Made by a program: the position numbers and the translations under genes
Part shown: positions 25,641 through 33,881 of the stretch, piece by piece
Layout of the letters: every line of letters begins with the position of its first letter
Numbering within the stretch: position 1 is the first letter of the stretch
DNA from: Metabacillus schmidteae
Lineage (GTDB): Bacteria; Bacillota; Bacilli; Bacillales; Bacillaceae
NCBI RefSeq assembly: GCF_903166545.1
Contig: NZ_CAESCH010000001.1
Location: 3,476,001-3,540,000, forward strand
Reading direction: 5' to 3'
DNA length: 64,000 nucleotides
Notes under the pieces: model-generated
Database searches by the model: none
Told to the model about the DNA's origin: nothing
Seen by the model: the letters and a program-made list of their open reading frames with translations, nothing else

Positions 25641-26633
25641 ATGGATACAAGTACTCATATTACAATGGGATTTGGGTTAGCTGGTCTTGCTTATTTAGAT
25701 CCAAATGTAGCAACAAATCCAGAGTTAGCTACTGCTGTAATGATAGGGACAGTCATCGGTTCAAATGCACCTGATTTTGATTATGGAGTAAAAATTCTAA
25801 AAGGGAATGGCATGTATACCGAGCATCATAGAGGACTGTCCCATTCTCTACCCGCTTTGCTAATTTGGACCATATTCATCTCTTGTATCTTATTCATTTT
25901 ATTTGATCAAATACCCTTTCTACCTTTGCTGTTTTGGACATTTATTGCCGTTATATTACATGTACTATTCGACATCTTTAATGCATATGGTACCCAAGCA
26001 GGACGGCCTTTCACCAAGAAATGGTTATCTTTAAATTTCATCCCGCTATTTGATCCCTTTATCATTCTCATTCACTTAACAGGCTTTATATTCTGGATAT
26101 ATCAGTATCAACCTGGTTTAATATTTTCAATCTGCTATGTGCTAATTTTTTTATATCTTGTTTATCGTTATATTATTTCTCTTCGTATAAGATCAATCTT
26201 GGCAAAATGGACTAATTCACAAACAGCTCCAACAATCATTCCAACATTATCAATTAAAAAATGGGATTTTGTTATTGAAACAGAGCATCTTTTTAAAACA
26301 GGCCGTGTAAATAAACGAGAAATTACCTGGCATCATTCATTCAAAAAACATGATCAATCCTGCCCCTATATACAGGCATCATTAAATGATCGGAATGTAA
26401 GACATTTTCTTGCAAACTCTAAGCATGTTCATGCACTTTACTTCTTAAGGCAAAAAGGATTTGAAGTTCGTTGGGTCGACCTTCGCTTTAGACAGCATCA
26501 CCATTATCCATATATGGCAATAGTGATCTTAGATCAACAATTACAAATTGTTTCATCCTCTACAGGTTGGATCTATCCATCAAAAAACACCGAAAAAAAA
26601 CTTTTAACGTATGATAGGAAGGTCGAACTCTAA
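25641..26633 (+). CDS. YfhP-like membrane-bound metal-dependent hydrolase family protein
   Basis: A 330-residue protein with about four to five membrane helices in the first 180 residues and a soluble C-terminal part. Opening MDTSTHITMGFGLAGLAYLDP, then TVIGSNAPDFDYG, HHRGLSHS and HVLFDIFNAYGTQAGRPF carry the His/Asp pattern of the YdjM/YfhP family. B. subtilis YfhP (about 327 residues) looks very similar. The hydrolase activity is inferred from the family. GGGGG precedes the ATG. It has its own terminator. Confidence 0.85.
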   Translation: MDTSTHITMGFGLAGLAYLDPNVATNPELATAVMIGTVIGSNAPDFDYGVKILKGNGMYTEHHRGLSHSLPALLIWTIFISCILFILFDQIPFLPLLFWTFIAVILHVLFDIFNAYGTQAGRPFTKKWLSLNFIPLFDPFIILIHLTGFIFWIYQYQPGLIFSICYVLIFLYLVYRYIISLRIRSILAKWTNSQTAPTIIPTLSIKKWDFVIETEHLFKTGRVNKREITWHHSFKKHDQSCPYIQASLNDRNVRHFLANSKHVHALYFLRQKGFEVRWVDLRFRQHHHYPYMAIVILDQQLQIVSSSTGWIYPSKNTEKKLLTYDRKVEL

Positions 26634-26642
26634 ACTAAAGTG

Positions 26643-26697
26643 AGCCCGAAAGCACAAAAGAGTATGTACTCATTATTGTGCTTTCGGGCTTTTTCAC
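26643..26697 (+). terminator. Terminator of the yfhP-like gene
   Basis: Stem AGCCCGAAAGCACA / TGTGCTTTCGGGCT followed by TTTTT. Confidence 0.9.
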
Positions 26698-26813
26698 ATA
26701 TACCCATTGAAATTTATTTCCTTAAAAAACTTCACACTTATATGCATATTTTTTTTCCGGAAGAAAAAAATATATAAGCAATAAAAAGGTTTCATTGTCA
26801 AGGAGGATTAACA

Positions 26814-26966
26814 ATGACAAAAAAAGTTAACAAAGGAAGTCGTAATCAAAATTCACCTAAAAACGGTGCACATCAAATGGAACTAGCAGAGGAACATGTT
26901 GCTGGTGACAATAGTAAAGGAAATAAACGCAATAAAGACCAAAGAGACAAAACACGAGAGGAATAA
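26814..26966 (+). CDS. Small hydrophilic SASP-like peptide
   Basis: A 50-residue peptide rich in Asn, Lys, Gln and Gly (MTKKVNKGSRNQNSPKNGAH..., ending KRNKDQRDKTREE). AAGGAGG is seven bases from the ATG, and a terminator follows. In composition it resembles minor acid-soluble spore proteins such as SspP and SspL, but I cannot place it in one of those families, so the spore role is inference. Confidence 0.65.
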   Translation: MTKKVNKGSRNQNSPKNGAHQMELAEEHVAGDNSKGNKRNKDQRDKTREE

Positions 26967-27020
26967 AAATTCGGATAGTGCTTCTAAAAAATGTTGAACG
27001 ACGTATACGTATTAAGGCAT

Positions 27021-27060
27021 AAAAAAAGAGCAGACATGAATAATATGTCGCTCTTTTTTA
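27021..27060. terminator. Bidirectional terminator before ptsH
   Basis: Stem AAAAAGAGC..GACAT / ATGTC..GCTCTTTTT between convergent genes; poly-A and poly-T on both flanks. Confidence 0.85.
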
Positions 27061-27062
27061 GG

Positions 27063-27329
27063 TTACTCTCCTAAACCTTCAGTTGTGATTGCTCTTTCCA
27101 CAGCTTCCAATGCTGCTTCCTCATCACTTCCACTAGCGGAAATTTTCACTTGAGTTCCTTTAGAAATTCCAAGTGACATGACACCCATAATAGATTTTAG
27201 ATTAACTGTACGACCATTTGCTTCTAAGTTCACATCTGCAGTAAATGAATTAACCGCATTTACTAAAGCAGTTGCTGGTCTTGCGTGAAGGCCTGCTTCA
27301 CTTGTAATTGTAAAAGTTTTTTCTACCAT
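27063..27329 (-). CDS. ptsH: Phosphocarrier protein HPr
   Basis: An 88-residue HPr that passes phosphate from enzyme I to sugar-specific EII proteins and, phosphorylated on Ser46, partners CcpA. Both sites are seen: His15 in GLHARPAT and Ser46 in LKSIMGVMSLGI. The His15 rules out the paralogue Crh, which lacks it. The gene stands alone between a terminator and an unrelated gene, without ptsI next to it. The cre-like sites in the sugar operon downstream in this window would be read by the CcpA/HPr-Ser-P complex. Confidence 0.95.
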   Translation of the reverse strand: MVEKTFTITSEAGLHARPATALVNAVNSFTADVNLEANGRTVNLKSIMGVMSLGISKGTQVKISASGSDEEAALEAVERAITTEGLGE

Positions 27330-27478
27330 TTAATTTTTACCCCTTTCAAGATAGCCAATATAGCTTTTGATTTAATGAGATGATTATGTATAATTCATCT
27401 AAGTTGCAGCTTCTAAATGCTACATATGGTATTATCACTATTATAAACTTTTTTTCGAAAAAGTGAACTAGTTTTACT

Positions 27479-27748
27479 TTAACTTATTGTCTGATTTTCA
27501 GTTATTTTATATGCGTTTTGTCTAGGAATTACAAAATGGACATGCAATGTATACGTATCTGTATTCATTCTTTCAATTACATAATTCTCTTCATTACCTT
27601 GAATTAAAATAACTGCCGATTTTTCTACAAAAGTAACATCATGACCTACCTGTAGCAGTAAATAACATATTTTATTGAATTTCATGTGATCTATTTTCCG
27701 ATTGCAAGTTACAAATATATCCATATCCTCGATTTTTATTTTCCTCAC
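27479..27748 (-). CDS. Hypothetical protein (89 residues)
   Basis: A small beta/alpha protein, MRKIKIEDMDIFVTCNRKID..., with a central FVEKSAVILIQGNEENYVIER. I start at GTG 27748, about seven bases after GGGGTGAT; a second GTG four codons upstream overlaps that site. No motif or family is recognised. Cytoplasmic by composition. It lies between ptsH and the divergently read cspD. Confidence 0.55.
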   Translation of the reverse strand: MRKIKIEDMDIFVTCNRKIDHMKFNKICYLLLQVGHDVTFVEKSAVILIQGNEENYVIERMNTDTYTLHVHFVIPRQNAYKITENQTIS

Positions 27749-27845
27749 AAATGCAATCACCCCACAAGTTTTAACCAGTATATGCTTGTATATATGAATC
27801 TATTATAAAGTTTCAGAAAGTTATGTTAAAATATGCTACTTAACC

Positions 27846-27875
27846 TTGACGTATATCTTTGGAGTAGTGTATAGT
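27846..27875 (+). promoter_or_regulatory. SigA-type promoter of cspD with a long leader
   Basis: TTGACG, 18 bases, TATAGT. Transcription would begin about 130 bases before the cspD start codon, which fits the long structured 5' leaders of cold-shock genes. It is the best promoter match in the interval. Confidence 0.6.
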
Positions 27876-28013
27876 GAAATTATCATTAAGATGAGTATAT
27901 ATTGGTTACACCCTATGATTGACACAACATGCTAAACCTTACATATCCTATTCTTAAATGATAAAATTTTTTTTAGCACCGCCTGTGCTACAGTATTAGG
28001 AGGATTCAGTACT

Positions 28014-28214
28014 ATGCAAAACGGTAAAGTAAAATGGTTCAATAACGAAAAAGGTTTCGGATTCATCGAAGTTGAAGGTGGAGATGATGTATTCGTACAC
28101 TTCACTGCTATCCAAGGTGACGGATACAAATCATTAGAAGAAGGTCAAGAGGTTTCTTTTGAAATCGTTGAAGGTAACCGCGGACCACAAGCTGCTAACG
28201 TTACAAAGTTATAA
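28014..28214 (+). CDS. cspD: Cold-shock protein CspD
   Basis: A 66-residue single-stranded nucleic-acid-binding OB-fold protein. RNP1 (KGFGFIEV) and RNP2 (VFVHF) are intact, and the rest ([14 protein letters not shown]... [10 protein letters not shown]) is that of Bacillus Csp proteins. AGGAGG is about ten bases from the ATG. Cytoplasmic RNA chaperone; position near ypeP-type genes matches B. subtilis cspD. Confidence 0.95.
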   Translation: MQNGKVKWFNNEKGFGFIEVEGGDDVFVHFTAIQGDGYKSLEEGQEVSFEIVEGNRGPQAANVTKL

Positions 28215-28255
28215 TCACTAGATTAATTGTGATTTAACATACACAAAACTTAAAC

Positions 28256-28293
28256 CAAAAAGAGGCTGGAATCATTTCCACCTCTTTTTTCTT
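28256..28293. terminator. Terminator of cspD (also faces the 28297 gene)
   Basis: Stem AAAAGAGG..GGAA / TTCC..CCTCTTTT followed by T-rich sequence on both strands. Confidence 0.8.
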
Positions 28294-28296
28294 TTC

Positions 28297-28488
28297 TTAT
28301 AATAACTTTTGGCTTATGAGTATATACTCTATTGCTTTTACATTTTGCTTGATGCTTTTCTCGATCCGAGTTATTTCATTATGATTAAACACATTCGCAT
28401 TGTTCGATATAAAGACCAATTTATCAATATCCTTATATATCTCCTGAAACGCTTCTTTAATTGATGAATCCAATGGACTATTCTTCAA
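28297..28488 (-). CDS. Small helical protein of unknown function
   Basis: A 63-residue, largely alpha-helical peptide (MKNSPLDSSIKEAFQEIYKD, then IDKLVFISNNANVFNHNEIT). It starts at TTG, with GGAGGAGAAGG just upstream. B. subtilis carries degR, which encodes a small protein that prolongs the DegU-phosphate signal, near cspD; whether this is a diverged DegR cannot be told from sequence alone. No motif is evident. Confidence 0.55.
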   Translation of the reverse strand: MKNSPLDSSIKEAFQEIYKDIDKLVFISNNANVFNHNEITRIEKSIKQNVKAIEYILISQKLL

Positions 28489-28684
28489 GTCCTTCTCCTC
28501 CTCTAAATTCGTTAGAAAATCGACAAAATCTAGTAAATATGTTTTATAAATGTTCTAATTTTTTCAAGATTTAACTATTTTCATTTTAACACGACATTTA
28601 AAAATGGGATATAAAAAAATGGAATGTTTTTTTTAACGAATATTTTAGTTTGATAAACAAAAACTAACTTTGGAGGTGGTTAAA

Positions 28685-28951
28685 ATGGACCAAATAAATC
28701 ATACTGGATTAATTAGTGGTATGAATGAAATTGCACAAATAGAAGTATCTGTTAAAGCCGCACAAAAGATGGTGGGTGCAGCAACAATGCAAATGGACCC
28801 TGAAGCAATGAATAATGCGGAGAAAGCGATAAATGATGCTAAAGCACTAATGAATCAAACTTCATCAACAGGATTTGACCAGGACTTTTTAACACAGCAG
28901 CAACAACTTCTGGACCAGTGTCAACATCAGTTGTCAGAAGCAAAACACTAA
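28685..28951 (+). CDS. Small helical protein, DUF2564 (YpzA)-like
   Basis: An 88-residue, mostly helical protein (MDQINHTGLISGMNEIAQIEVSVKAA-type opening split by GAATMQMDPEAMNNAEKAI; end QQQLLDQCQHQLSEAKH). The pattern of two helices with an Asp-Pro-Glu link resembles YpzA/DUF2564 of Bacillus, which sits in the same place. GGAGGTGG lies six bases from ATG 28685; five upstream codons are open but overlap that site. Function unknown. Confidence 0.65.
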   Translation: MDQINHTGLISGMNEIAQIEVSVKAAQKMVGAATMQMDPEAMNNAEKAINDAKALMNQTSSTGFDQDFLTQQQQLLDQCQHQLSEAKH

Positions 28952-28978
28952 AAAAATCCGCAATAGCGGATTTTTTGT
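28951..28978. terminator. Bidirectional terminator
   Basis: Stem AAAAATCCGC / GCGGATTTTT with a 4-base loop between convergent genes. Confidence 0.85.
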
Positions 28979-29155
28979 TTAGATCAATTTCTTGCCAACA
29001 TTTTTTATCTTTTCTCCAACAGTACAGCTTTTTATACAAAAGGTATGAGCATATGTTTTTCCATATTCTTCTCTAAAATGCTTTTTTAACAAACAATTTG
29101 CACAGTATGTGTCAATGATCTCACTTAATTCTTGTAATGTTTGTTTTTTATTCAT
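28979..29155 (-). CDS. ypeQ: Zinc-finger domain protein YpeQ
   Basis: A 58-residue protein with four cysteines in the order CANC...C...C (TYCANCLLKKH, HTFCIKSCTVGEK), the C2HC-type finger of the YpeQ family. Its ATG lies inside the last codons of ypeP (8-base overlap), which implies coupled translation. Probably a small zinc-binding protein; the partner may be YpeP, but that is inference. Confidence 0.8.
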   Translation of the reverse strand: MNKKQTLQELSEIIDTYCANCLLKKHFREEYGKTYAHTFCIKSCTVGEKIKNVGKKLI

Positions 29156-29825
29156 CCAACTCAACGCCCTCATCCATTGTCATTTTACTATTAATTTCTA
29201 TACCCTCTAACGCTTGAGTCGCTAGTTTATCTGCCTCTGTATTTTCTTTTCTTGAGACAGCTTCATATTGTGGAGTAATTTTTAACTTCTTTAATTTATC
29301 TTCAATTCGATCAAGCCAAACATTAAACTCTGGTTCATAGCATGGCCATTCACCAGAGAGTTGGTTCAAAACAACTTGCGAGTCACCTTTAAATAATACT
29401 TTCTGCCGTGTGATTCCGTATTCTTCAAGAACCTTAACCAGGTATGCAAATGCAGCATACTCAGCTTCATTGTTAGACTCAATTTCATCTGCTCTTTCAT
29501 TCATTCTTATTCTATGTCGATTTCCATTCTGGGTAAAATAAATGACCGCCCCAAAGCCAGCAAGCTTAGTATTTTTATGATAACCTCCATCAAAATATGC
29601 CACTACATCGTGTGGTTCATCTTTTACAATATCCTTTAATTTCTTCAACTCTTTAAGGGTCCAAGACTGTCCGTCTTCTGATGTAAAAGAAATTTCCTTT
29701 ACCCTTCCCGTTTGAAGTATATCTTCTGTAATCATAATTATTTCATTTAACGATAGAAAATCAGATGTTAATTCTGTTTGCAGTTTTTTCTTTGTTTGAT
29801 AAGTCCATTCAATTCGATAGTTCAA
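29148..29825 (-). CDS. ypeP: RNase H-fold protein YpeP
   Basis: A 225-residue protein: an N-terminal region of about 70 residues unique to this family, then an RNase HI-type domain. The four acidic catalytic positions are present as Asp79 (AYFDGGYH), Glu122 (NNEAEYAA), Asp148 (KGDSQVV) and Asp199 (TEADKLA). This predicts cleavage of RNA in RNA-DNA hybrids. Start TTG 29825, seven bases after AGGAGTG. Followed by ypeQ with overlap, and facing away from a second RNase H-like gene 200 bases off. Confidence 0.88.
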   Translation of the reverse strand: MNYRIEWTYQTKKKLQTELTSDFLSLNEIIMITEDILQTGRVKEISFTSEDGQSWTLKELKKLKDIVKDEPHDVVAYFDGGYHKNTKLAGFGAVIYFTQNGNRHRIRMNERADEIESNNEAEYAAFAYLVKVLEEYGITRQKVLFKGDSQVVLNQLSGEWPCYEPEFNVWLDRIEDKLKKLKITPQYEAVSRKENTEADKLATQALEGIEINSKMTMDEGVELDE

Positions 29826-30022
29826 TTACATTCACTCCTGAACCTGAATTATAATTATAAAGTAATCTAAAAGTAATCTTAATATTATTTAATGTAATCA
29901 ATATGCTATAATCATATTCGATTTACATAAAGATGGCGTCATGATTCTTGTATAGAACAATAGTATTTATTTTACCATCGTTTATTAATTAATTAAAGAT
30001 TATGTCATAAGGAGGAAAAATA

Positions 30023-30412
30023 TTGATAGAAGTTTATGTTGATGGAGCCAGTGCTGGTGATCCTGGTCGATCTGGTGCGGGAGTTTTTATTAAGGGTCAT
30101 GGAAAAGCGGAAGAATTCTCTATTCCACTTGGCTTAATGACAAATCATGAAGCAGAATATCATGCGGTCATTAAAGGTATGGAAATTTGCATTCAAAAGG
30201 AATACAGAGTTGTTTCCTTTCGTACAGATTCGCAATTGGTAGATCGTGCAATTGAAAAGCAATTCGTGAAAAACAACCAATATTCACCACTCTTAGAAAA
30301 AATTTTAGAACTATCAAAGCAATTTGACTTATTTTTCATTAAATGGATTCCAAGTAAGGAAAACAACGTGGCTGATCAACTTGCAAGAAATGCTATTCAT
30401 AACCAATCGTGA
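30023..30412 (+). CDS. ypdQ: RNase HI-like protein YpdQ
   Basis: A 129-residue protein that is little more than an RNase HI domain. Asp7 (YVDGASAGDPG), Glu45 (HEAEYHA), Asp69 (RTDSQLV) and Asp117 (NVADQLA) fill the DEDD positions, so the active site looks intact. It lacks the basic handle loop of E. coli RNase HI. It starts at TTG, seven bases after AGGAGG. The EamA transporter gene begins 35 bases later and may be co-transcribed. Confidence 0.88.
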   Translation: MIEVYVDGASAGDPGRSGAGVFIKGHGKAEEFSIPLGLMTNHEAEYHAVIKGMEICIQKEYRVVSFRTDSQLVDRAIEKQFVKNNQYSPLLEKILELSKQFDLFFIKWIPSKENNVADQLARNAIHNQS

Positions 30413-30447
30413 TGAAATAAATTAAAGTAGTTGAAAGAGTGAAATGA

Positions 30448-31347
30448 ATGAAAAAATTATTTGCAGATGGAAGTTTATTATTTGTTGCTTTTATATGGGG
30501 AGCTACTTTTGTTGTAGTACAAAATGCTATTCAATTTTTACCACCACATTTATTTAATGGAATACGATTTCTTTTAGCTGCTATCATCTTATCATTGTTT
30601 GTACAAAGAAAAGGAAAGCAAATCATTTCAATGAAAATAATTAAAGCAGGTACTTTTTTAGGTTTCTTTTTATTTATAGGATACGCGTTTCAGACTGTGG
30701 GTCTTATTTACACAACATCTTCAAAAGCTGGATTTATTACAGGTTTAAGCGTAATGATTGTTCCCATTCTTGCTGTATTCTTTTTAAAAGAGAAACCAAA
30801 ACTTATTGTTTTCATAAGTGCTGGAATTGGAACTGTTGGTCTTTACTTTTTAACATTAGCTGGTATATCAAAGATTAGCTTTGGTGATTTCCTGGTCTTT
30901 ATTTGTGCAATCGGCTTCGCATTTCACATTGTGTTTACAAGTAAATACTCTGAGCAACACCCTGCGCTTCCTTTAACGATTATCCAATTAGTAACCGTGT
31001 CTTTACTAAGCTTTCTTAGCTCTTATCTATTTGAGAACCAAACAGTTTCACTTGAGCAGATTTTACATCAAGACGTTATCTTTGCATTACTCATAACATC
31101 AATTTTTGCAACGGCTATCGCCTTTTATGTCCAAACAAAATTCCAACAATTCACAAGTGCAGCAAGAGTTGCCATTATTTTTGCAATGGAACCTGTTTTT
31201 GCTGCACTAACAGCATTTATGGTTATTAATGAACGCCTGTCAATTTACGGATTAATTGGGTGCTTTTTCATTTTTACAGCAATGATAACGACAGAAATAC
31301 CAAAGCTGTTTCCGTTAAAACGAGAAATAAAGCAAACAAATATATAA
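30448..31347 (+). CDS. EamA/DMT-family transporter
   Basis: A 299-residue integral membrane protein with ten predicted helices in two five-helix EamA repeats (first AFIWGATFVVVQNAI..., second from about residue 145, FGDFLVFICAIGFAFH, with MEPVFAALTAFMVINERLS near the end). Drug/metabolite superfamily; such proteins move amino acids or other small metabolites, but the substrate cannot be told. A GAAAGAG site precedes the ATG. Confidence 0.9.
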   Translation: MKKLFADGSLLFVAFIWGATFVVVQNAIQFLPPHLFNGIRFLLAAIILSLFVQRKGKQIISMKIIKAGTFLGFFLFIGYAFQTVGLIYTTSSKAGFITGLSVMIVPILAVFFLKEKPKLIVFISAGIGTVGLYFLTLAGISKISFGDFLVFICAIGFAFHIVFTSKYSEQHPALPLTIIQLVTVSLLSFLSSYLFENQTVSLEQILHQDVIFALLITSIFATAIAFYVQTKFQQFTSAARVAIIFAMEPVFAALTAFMVINERLSIYGLIGCFFIFTAMITTEIPKLFPLKREIKQTNI

Positions 31348-31414
31348 ACGTGCGATTATAAATGGGATGAGATGATAAAATTAAAATTTTCCATCCCTTA
31401 TTAAACCTTAAACT

Positions 31415-31693
31415 TCAAATTAAGTGTAATGATTCCATGAAAAGAAGTGCTTCTTTACGATTGGTTATCTCCTCTGATTTAAAATTCTCTAATAGAGAAA
31501 TAAAAAATGAACCATCAAATTCCTTTTGAATTTTTAAGGTTAATTCTATCGCAATAATGACAACTTCATCTTGAGTATCCGTGTAGTGTTGACCAAATTC
31601 TATAAATCCATTTGCGTCATCTCCTAATACAAACCCCTTACTTATTAAATAATCAACATAATCACTAACCGTTCCAAACATATTTAGATTCAT
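31415..31693 (-). CDS. Hypothetical protein (92 residues)
   Basis: A small acidic protein (MNLNMFGTVSDYVDYLISKG, then FIEFGQHYTDTQDEVV and a C-terminal ITNRKEALLFMESLHLI). No membrane helix or catalytic motif. An AAAAGG tract touches the first ATG; a second ATG four codons on is the alternative. It faces the EamA gene. Not recognised. Confidence 0.6.
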   Translation of the reverse strand: MNLNMFGTVSDYVDYLISKGFVLGDDANGFIEFGQHYTDTQDEVVIIAIELTLKIQKEFDGSFFISLLENFKSEEITNRKEALLFMESLHLI

Positions 31694-31849
31694 CCTTTTA
31701 CCTGTTGGTCTATTTTGATCTTATCTAAAAATGTCGACAAATTCCATCATTTTTTTCAATTCATTACCAATCTATCCGACTTTTTTCTCTATAAATTATT
31801 ACGTATTTTTTAAGCAATAGGTGATAATACAAATGGAGGTGGATATCAT

Positions 31850-31990
31850 ATGAGTAGTGAAAAAAGAGGAAATAATCGAGGAAGAAAAGCACCTAGTGTT
31901 AATCCACAGGGACATGCAGCTGATGTTGAATTCTCTATGGAACCTAAAAGTAAACTAGAAAATGCAGCTAAGAAAAAAAACACAAAATAG
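31850..31990 (+). CDS. sspL: Small acid-soluble spore protein L
   Basis: A 46-residue spore peptide. The second half (VNPQGHAADVEFSMEPKSK, LENAAKKKNTK) matches the VTPQG...PKTELEERAKKSNTK pattern of B. subtilis SspL, and the location between ypdQ and ypcP is the same. GGAGGTGG lies six bases before the ATG. It should be expressed in the forespore and packaged in the spore core. Confidence 0.85.
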   Translation: MSSEKRGNNRGRKAPSVNPQGHAADVEFSMEPKSKLENAAKKKNTK

Positions 31991-32048
31991 TATATATAGC
32001 ATGCATGTTGACGTTATCCCATACTTCGTCCATGCATGCTATATAATT
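31990..32048. terminator. Long hairpin after sspL
   Basis: ATATAGCATGCATG pairs with CATGCATGCTATAT across a loop of about 27 bases between the convergent sspL and ypcP. The T tail is short, so it is probably but not surely a terminator. Confidence 0.6.
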
Positions 32049-32063
32049 TAGCCTAGTTATGCA

Positions 32064-32963
32064 TTAGATTGCTTCTTCTTGAGTAAACATAATATTTTTA
32101 AGCAGAGACTGGATCCCTCTTAATTCATGTTCCTTAATAATAGAAAGTGCTTTTTCTTCTTCTATAAGGAGAACTGACTCGTTTAATAAACATTCTAATG
32201 GGGCTTCACAATTAATTTCAGCTAATTTTCTTGAAAGGTGAAGCATCTCTATATCATTTTCAATTTTCGTTTTTTGCCCCTTTGTAAGTTCTGAAAGACA
32301 AAGAAGTAGTTGGTCTATCGATTTATATTGAGAAATCAATTTAAATGCTGTTTTTTCTCCAATTCCCTTTACTCCCGGATAGTTATCACTTGAATCTCCC
32401 ATTAATGCCTTTACATCAATGAGCATACGGGGTTCAATTAAAAATTCTTCAACATATGATTCTTTTGTATAATGTTTATAATTTCCTATGCCTTTTTGTA
32501 AAATTAATACATCTACACTATCATTTAATAATTGGAGTATATCCTTATCCCCTGTTATGATGGAAATTTTCATTTCATTTTCAAACTTCTTCGTTAAAGT
32601 TCCAATGCAATCGTCAGCTTCAAAGCCTTCAATACCAATATTCGTAATATTAAGTGCTTCTACCACTTCTTTAGCCAAATCGAATTGAGGCTGTAATTCA
32701 ATCGGTGCTTCAGGTCTATTGGCTTTGTAATCAGTAAATAGATCATTTCGATAAGTTTTACTTCCCATATCCCAGCAGCAAACAATATGCGTTGGCTTTG
32801 TATATTCTATAACAGCAAATAAATGCTTTACTAATCCTGTTACTGCATTCGTCGGAATTCCTTTGCTATTGATCATAAATTGACCATAAACTGATGTTGA
32901 AAAGAATGAACGAAAAAGCAATGCCATTCCATCAACTATTAATAAGTGTTGATCTTTTTCCAT
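32064..32963 (-). CDS. ypcP: 5'-3' exonuclease / flap endonuclease-like YpcP
   Basis: A 299-residue stand-alone homologue of the DNA polymerase I 5' nuclease domain. The acidic metal-binding motifs are visible: LLIVDGMALLFRS, FEADDCIGT, TGDKDILQLL and MGDSSDNYPGVKGIGEKTA with the helix-hairpin-helix. It should trim flaps and RNA primers in replication and repair, as known for YpcP. Conserved place between sspL and ypbS/ypbR. Confidence 0.93.
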   Translation of the reverse strand: MEKDQHLLIVDGMALLFRSFFSTSVYGQFMINSKGIPTNAVTGLVKHLFAVIEYTKPTHIVCCWDMGSKTYRNDLFTDYKANRPEAPIELQPQFDLAKEVVEALNITNIGIEGFEADDCIGTLTKKFENEMKISIITGDKDILQLLNDSVDVLILQKGIGNYKHYTKESYVEEFLIEPRMLIDVKALMGDSSDNYPGVKGIGEKTAFKLISQYKSIDQLLLCLSELTKGQKTKIENDIEMLHLSRKLAEINCEAPLECLLNESVLLIEEEKALSIIKEHELRGIQSLLKNIMFTQEEAI

Positions 32964-33079
32964 TTTATATCCCTCACAATCGGTACGATACTTTCCGAAC
33001 CTGCATTCTTTTAACCAAGGATTAGTATAACATAAATGATGAGGGCTTGTACTTGGTACTTCAAGTCAATTCAATATAT

Positions 33080-33117
33080 AGAAAAAACCTGTTGAGATGT
33101 AGTCTCGACAGGTTTTT
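33080..33117 (-). terminator. Terminator of the small spore-like gene
   Basis: Stem AAAACCTGT..GAGA / TCTC..ACAGGTTTT with T tail on the minus strand. Confidence 0.8.
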
Positions 33118-33127
33118 AAGAAATTGT

Positions 33128-33262
33128 TTACTCTTTATTTTTACTGCTTAATTTAAGTGCTTCATTTTGTGCATATGAAGCAAATTCGGTATTAAAATCA
33201 TTTTTCTTTTTCTTATTATTGTTTCGTTGTGCATTTGCATTACCTAATTTTGTTCGGCCCAT
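33128..33262 (-). CDS. Small gamma-SASP-like peptide
   Basis: A 44-residue peptide: a basic Asn/Lys-rich head (MGRTKLGNANAQRNNNKKKK) and the segment DFNTEFASYAQNEALK. The TEFA motif is the hallmark of gamma-type acid-soluble spore proteins (FGTEFASETN repeats), here in a single copy. GGTGAGG sits five to six bases from the ATG and a terminator follows. It looks like a spore amino-acid store, but it is much shorter than SspE; family assignment is inference. Confidence 0.6.
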   Translation of the reverse strand: MGRTKLGNANAQRNNNKKKKNDFNTEFASYAQNEALKLSSKNKE

Positions 33263-33379
33263 AAGATCCTCACCTTTCACTTAAGTTAAGAAAAACATTT
33301 ATAGTTTTTCTCAGGAGAGCTTTTTTGAATCGAAGATGGCCATGGTAATGTCTAACAATCACTATTCATTTAAGAATAA

Positions 33380-33646
33380 TTATTTACCATATTTTCTTTC
33401 CACAAATTCCTGTACCATTTCCTTTGTAACTTTTTTACGCATCGGCACAATCCCTTCTGATGCTAGCCTGTTCATCTCAGACGTTACCTGATTAATAGGT
33501 TCAACTTCAAATGGTTTCGAATTTACACAGCGAAAAATAGCTTCTTCTATTAATGCTTCTCTTTTCGCTTCTAATTTTAAGAAAGATTGAATGTGTTGAT
33601 GCTGATTATTACTGTGCTGACTTATTGCTTCATGTACGTTACTCAT
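33380..33646 (-). CDS. ypbS: YpbS-family protein (DUF2533)
   Basis: An 88-residue, His/Gln-rich helical protein (MSNVHEAISQHSNNQHQHIQ ... VEPINQVTSEMNRLASEGIV). It matches YpbS in length and in place next to dynA/ypbR. Its ATG overlaps the stop of the preceding Cys-rich gene (ATGA), so the two are translationally coupled. Function unknown. Confidence 0.8.
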   Translation of the reverse strand: MSNVHEAISQHSNNQHQHIQSFLKLEAKREALIEEAIFRCVNSKPFEVEPINQVTSEMNRLASEGIVPMRKKVTKEMVQEFVERKYGK

Positions 33647-33828
33647 GTCGTTCCACCTCGTTTTTCCATTAACCTTTTAACGTGTTCTTTAGGGTTCCAG
33701 CAATTAAACGAATAAGTTGGCTTCGTTTCGTATTTTAAACGACTACAATAATAGATCATTTTTTTATCTTTTCGAATCGCCTTAAAATGTATACACGTTG
33801 CACAAACTTGATACGCTTTTGAATCCAA
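33643..33828 (-). CDS. Small Cys-rich, probably zinc-binding protein
   Basis: A 61-residue basic protein with Cys9, Cys12 (CATCIHF), Cys28 (YYCSRLKY) and Cys43 (NCWNPKEH), enough for one structural zinc. It overlaps ypbS by four bases and lies 53 bases after dynA in the direction of transcription, suggesting a dynA-(this)-ypbS transcript. I do not recognise a named family. Confidence 0.65.
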   Translation of the reverse strand: MDSKAYQVCATCIHFKAIRKDKKMIYYCSRLKYETKPTYSFNCWNPKEHVKRLMEKRGGTT

Positions 33829-33881
33829 CCTTTTTCCCCCTGCACATTAAATGAGTTTTATCAGTAAATTGTATCATAAAA

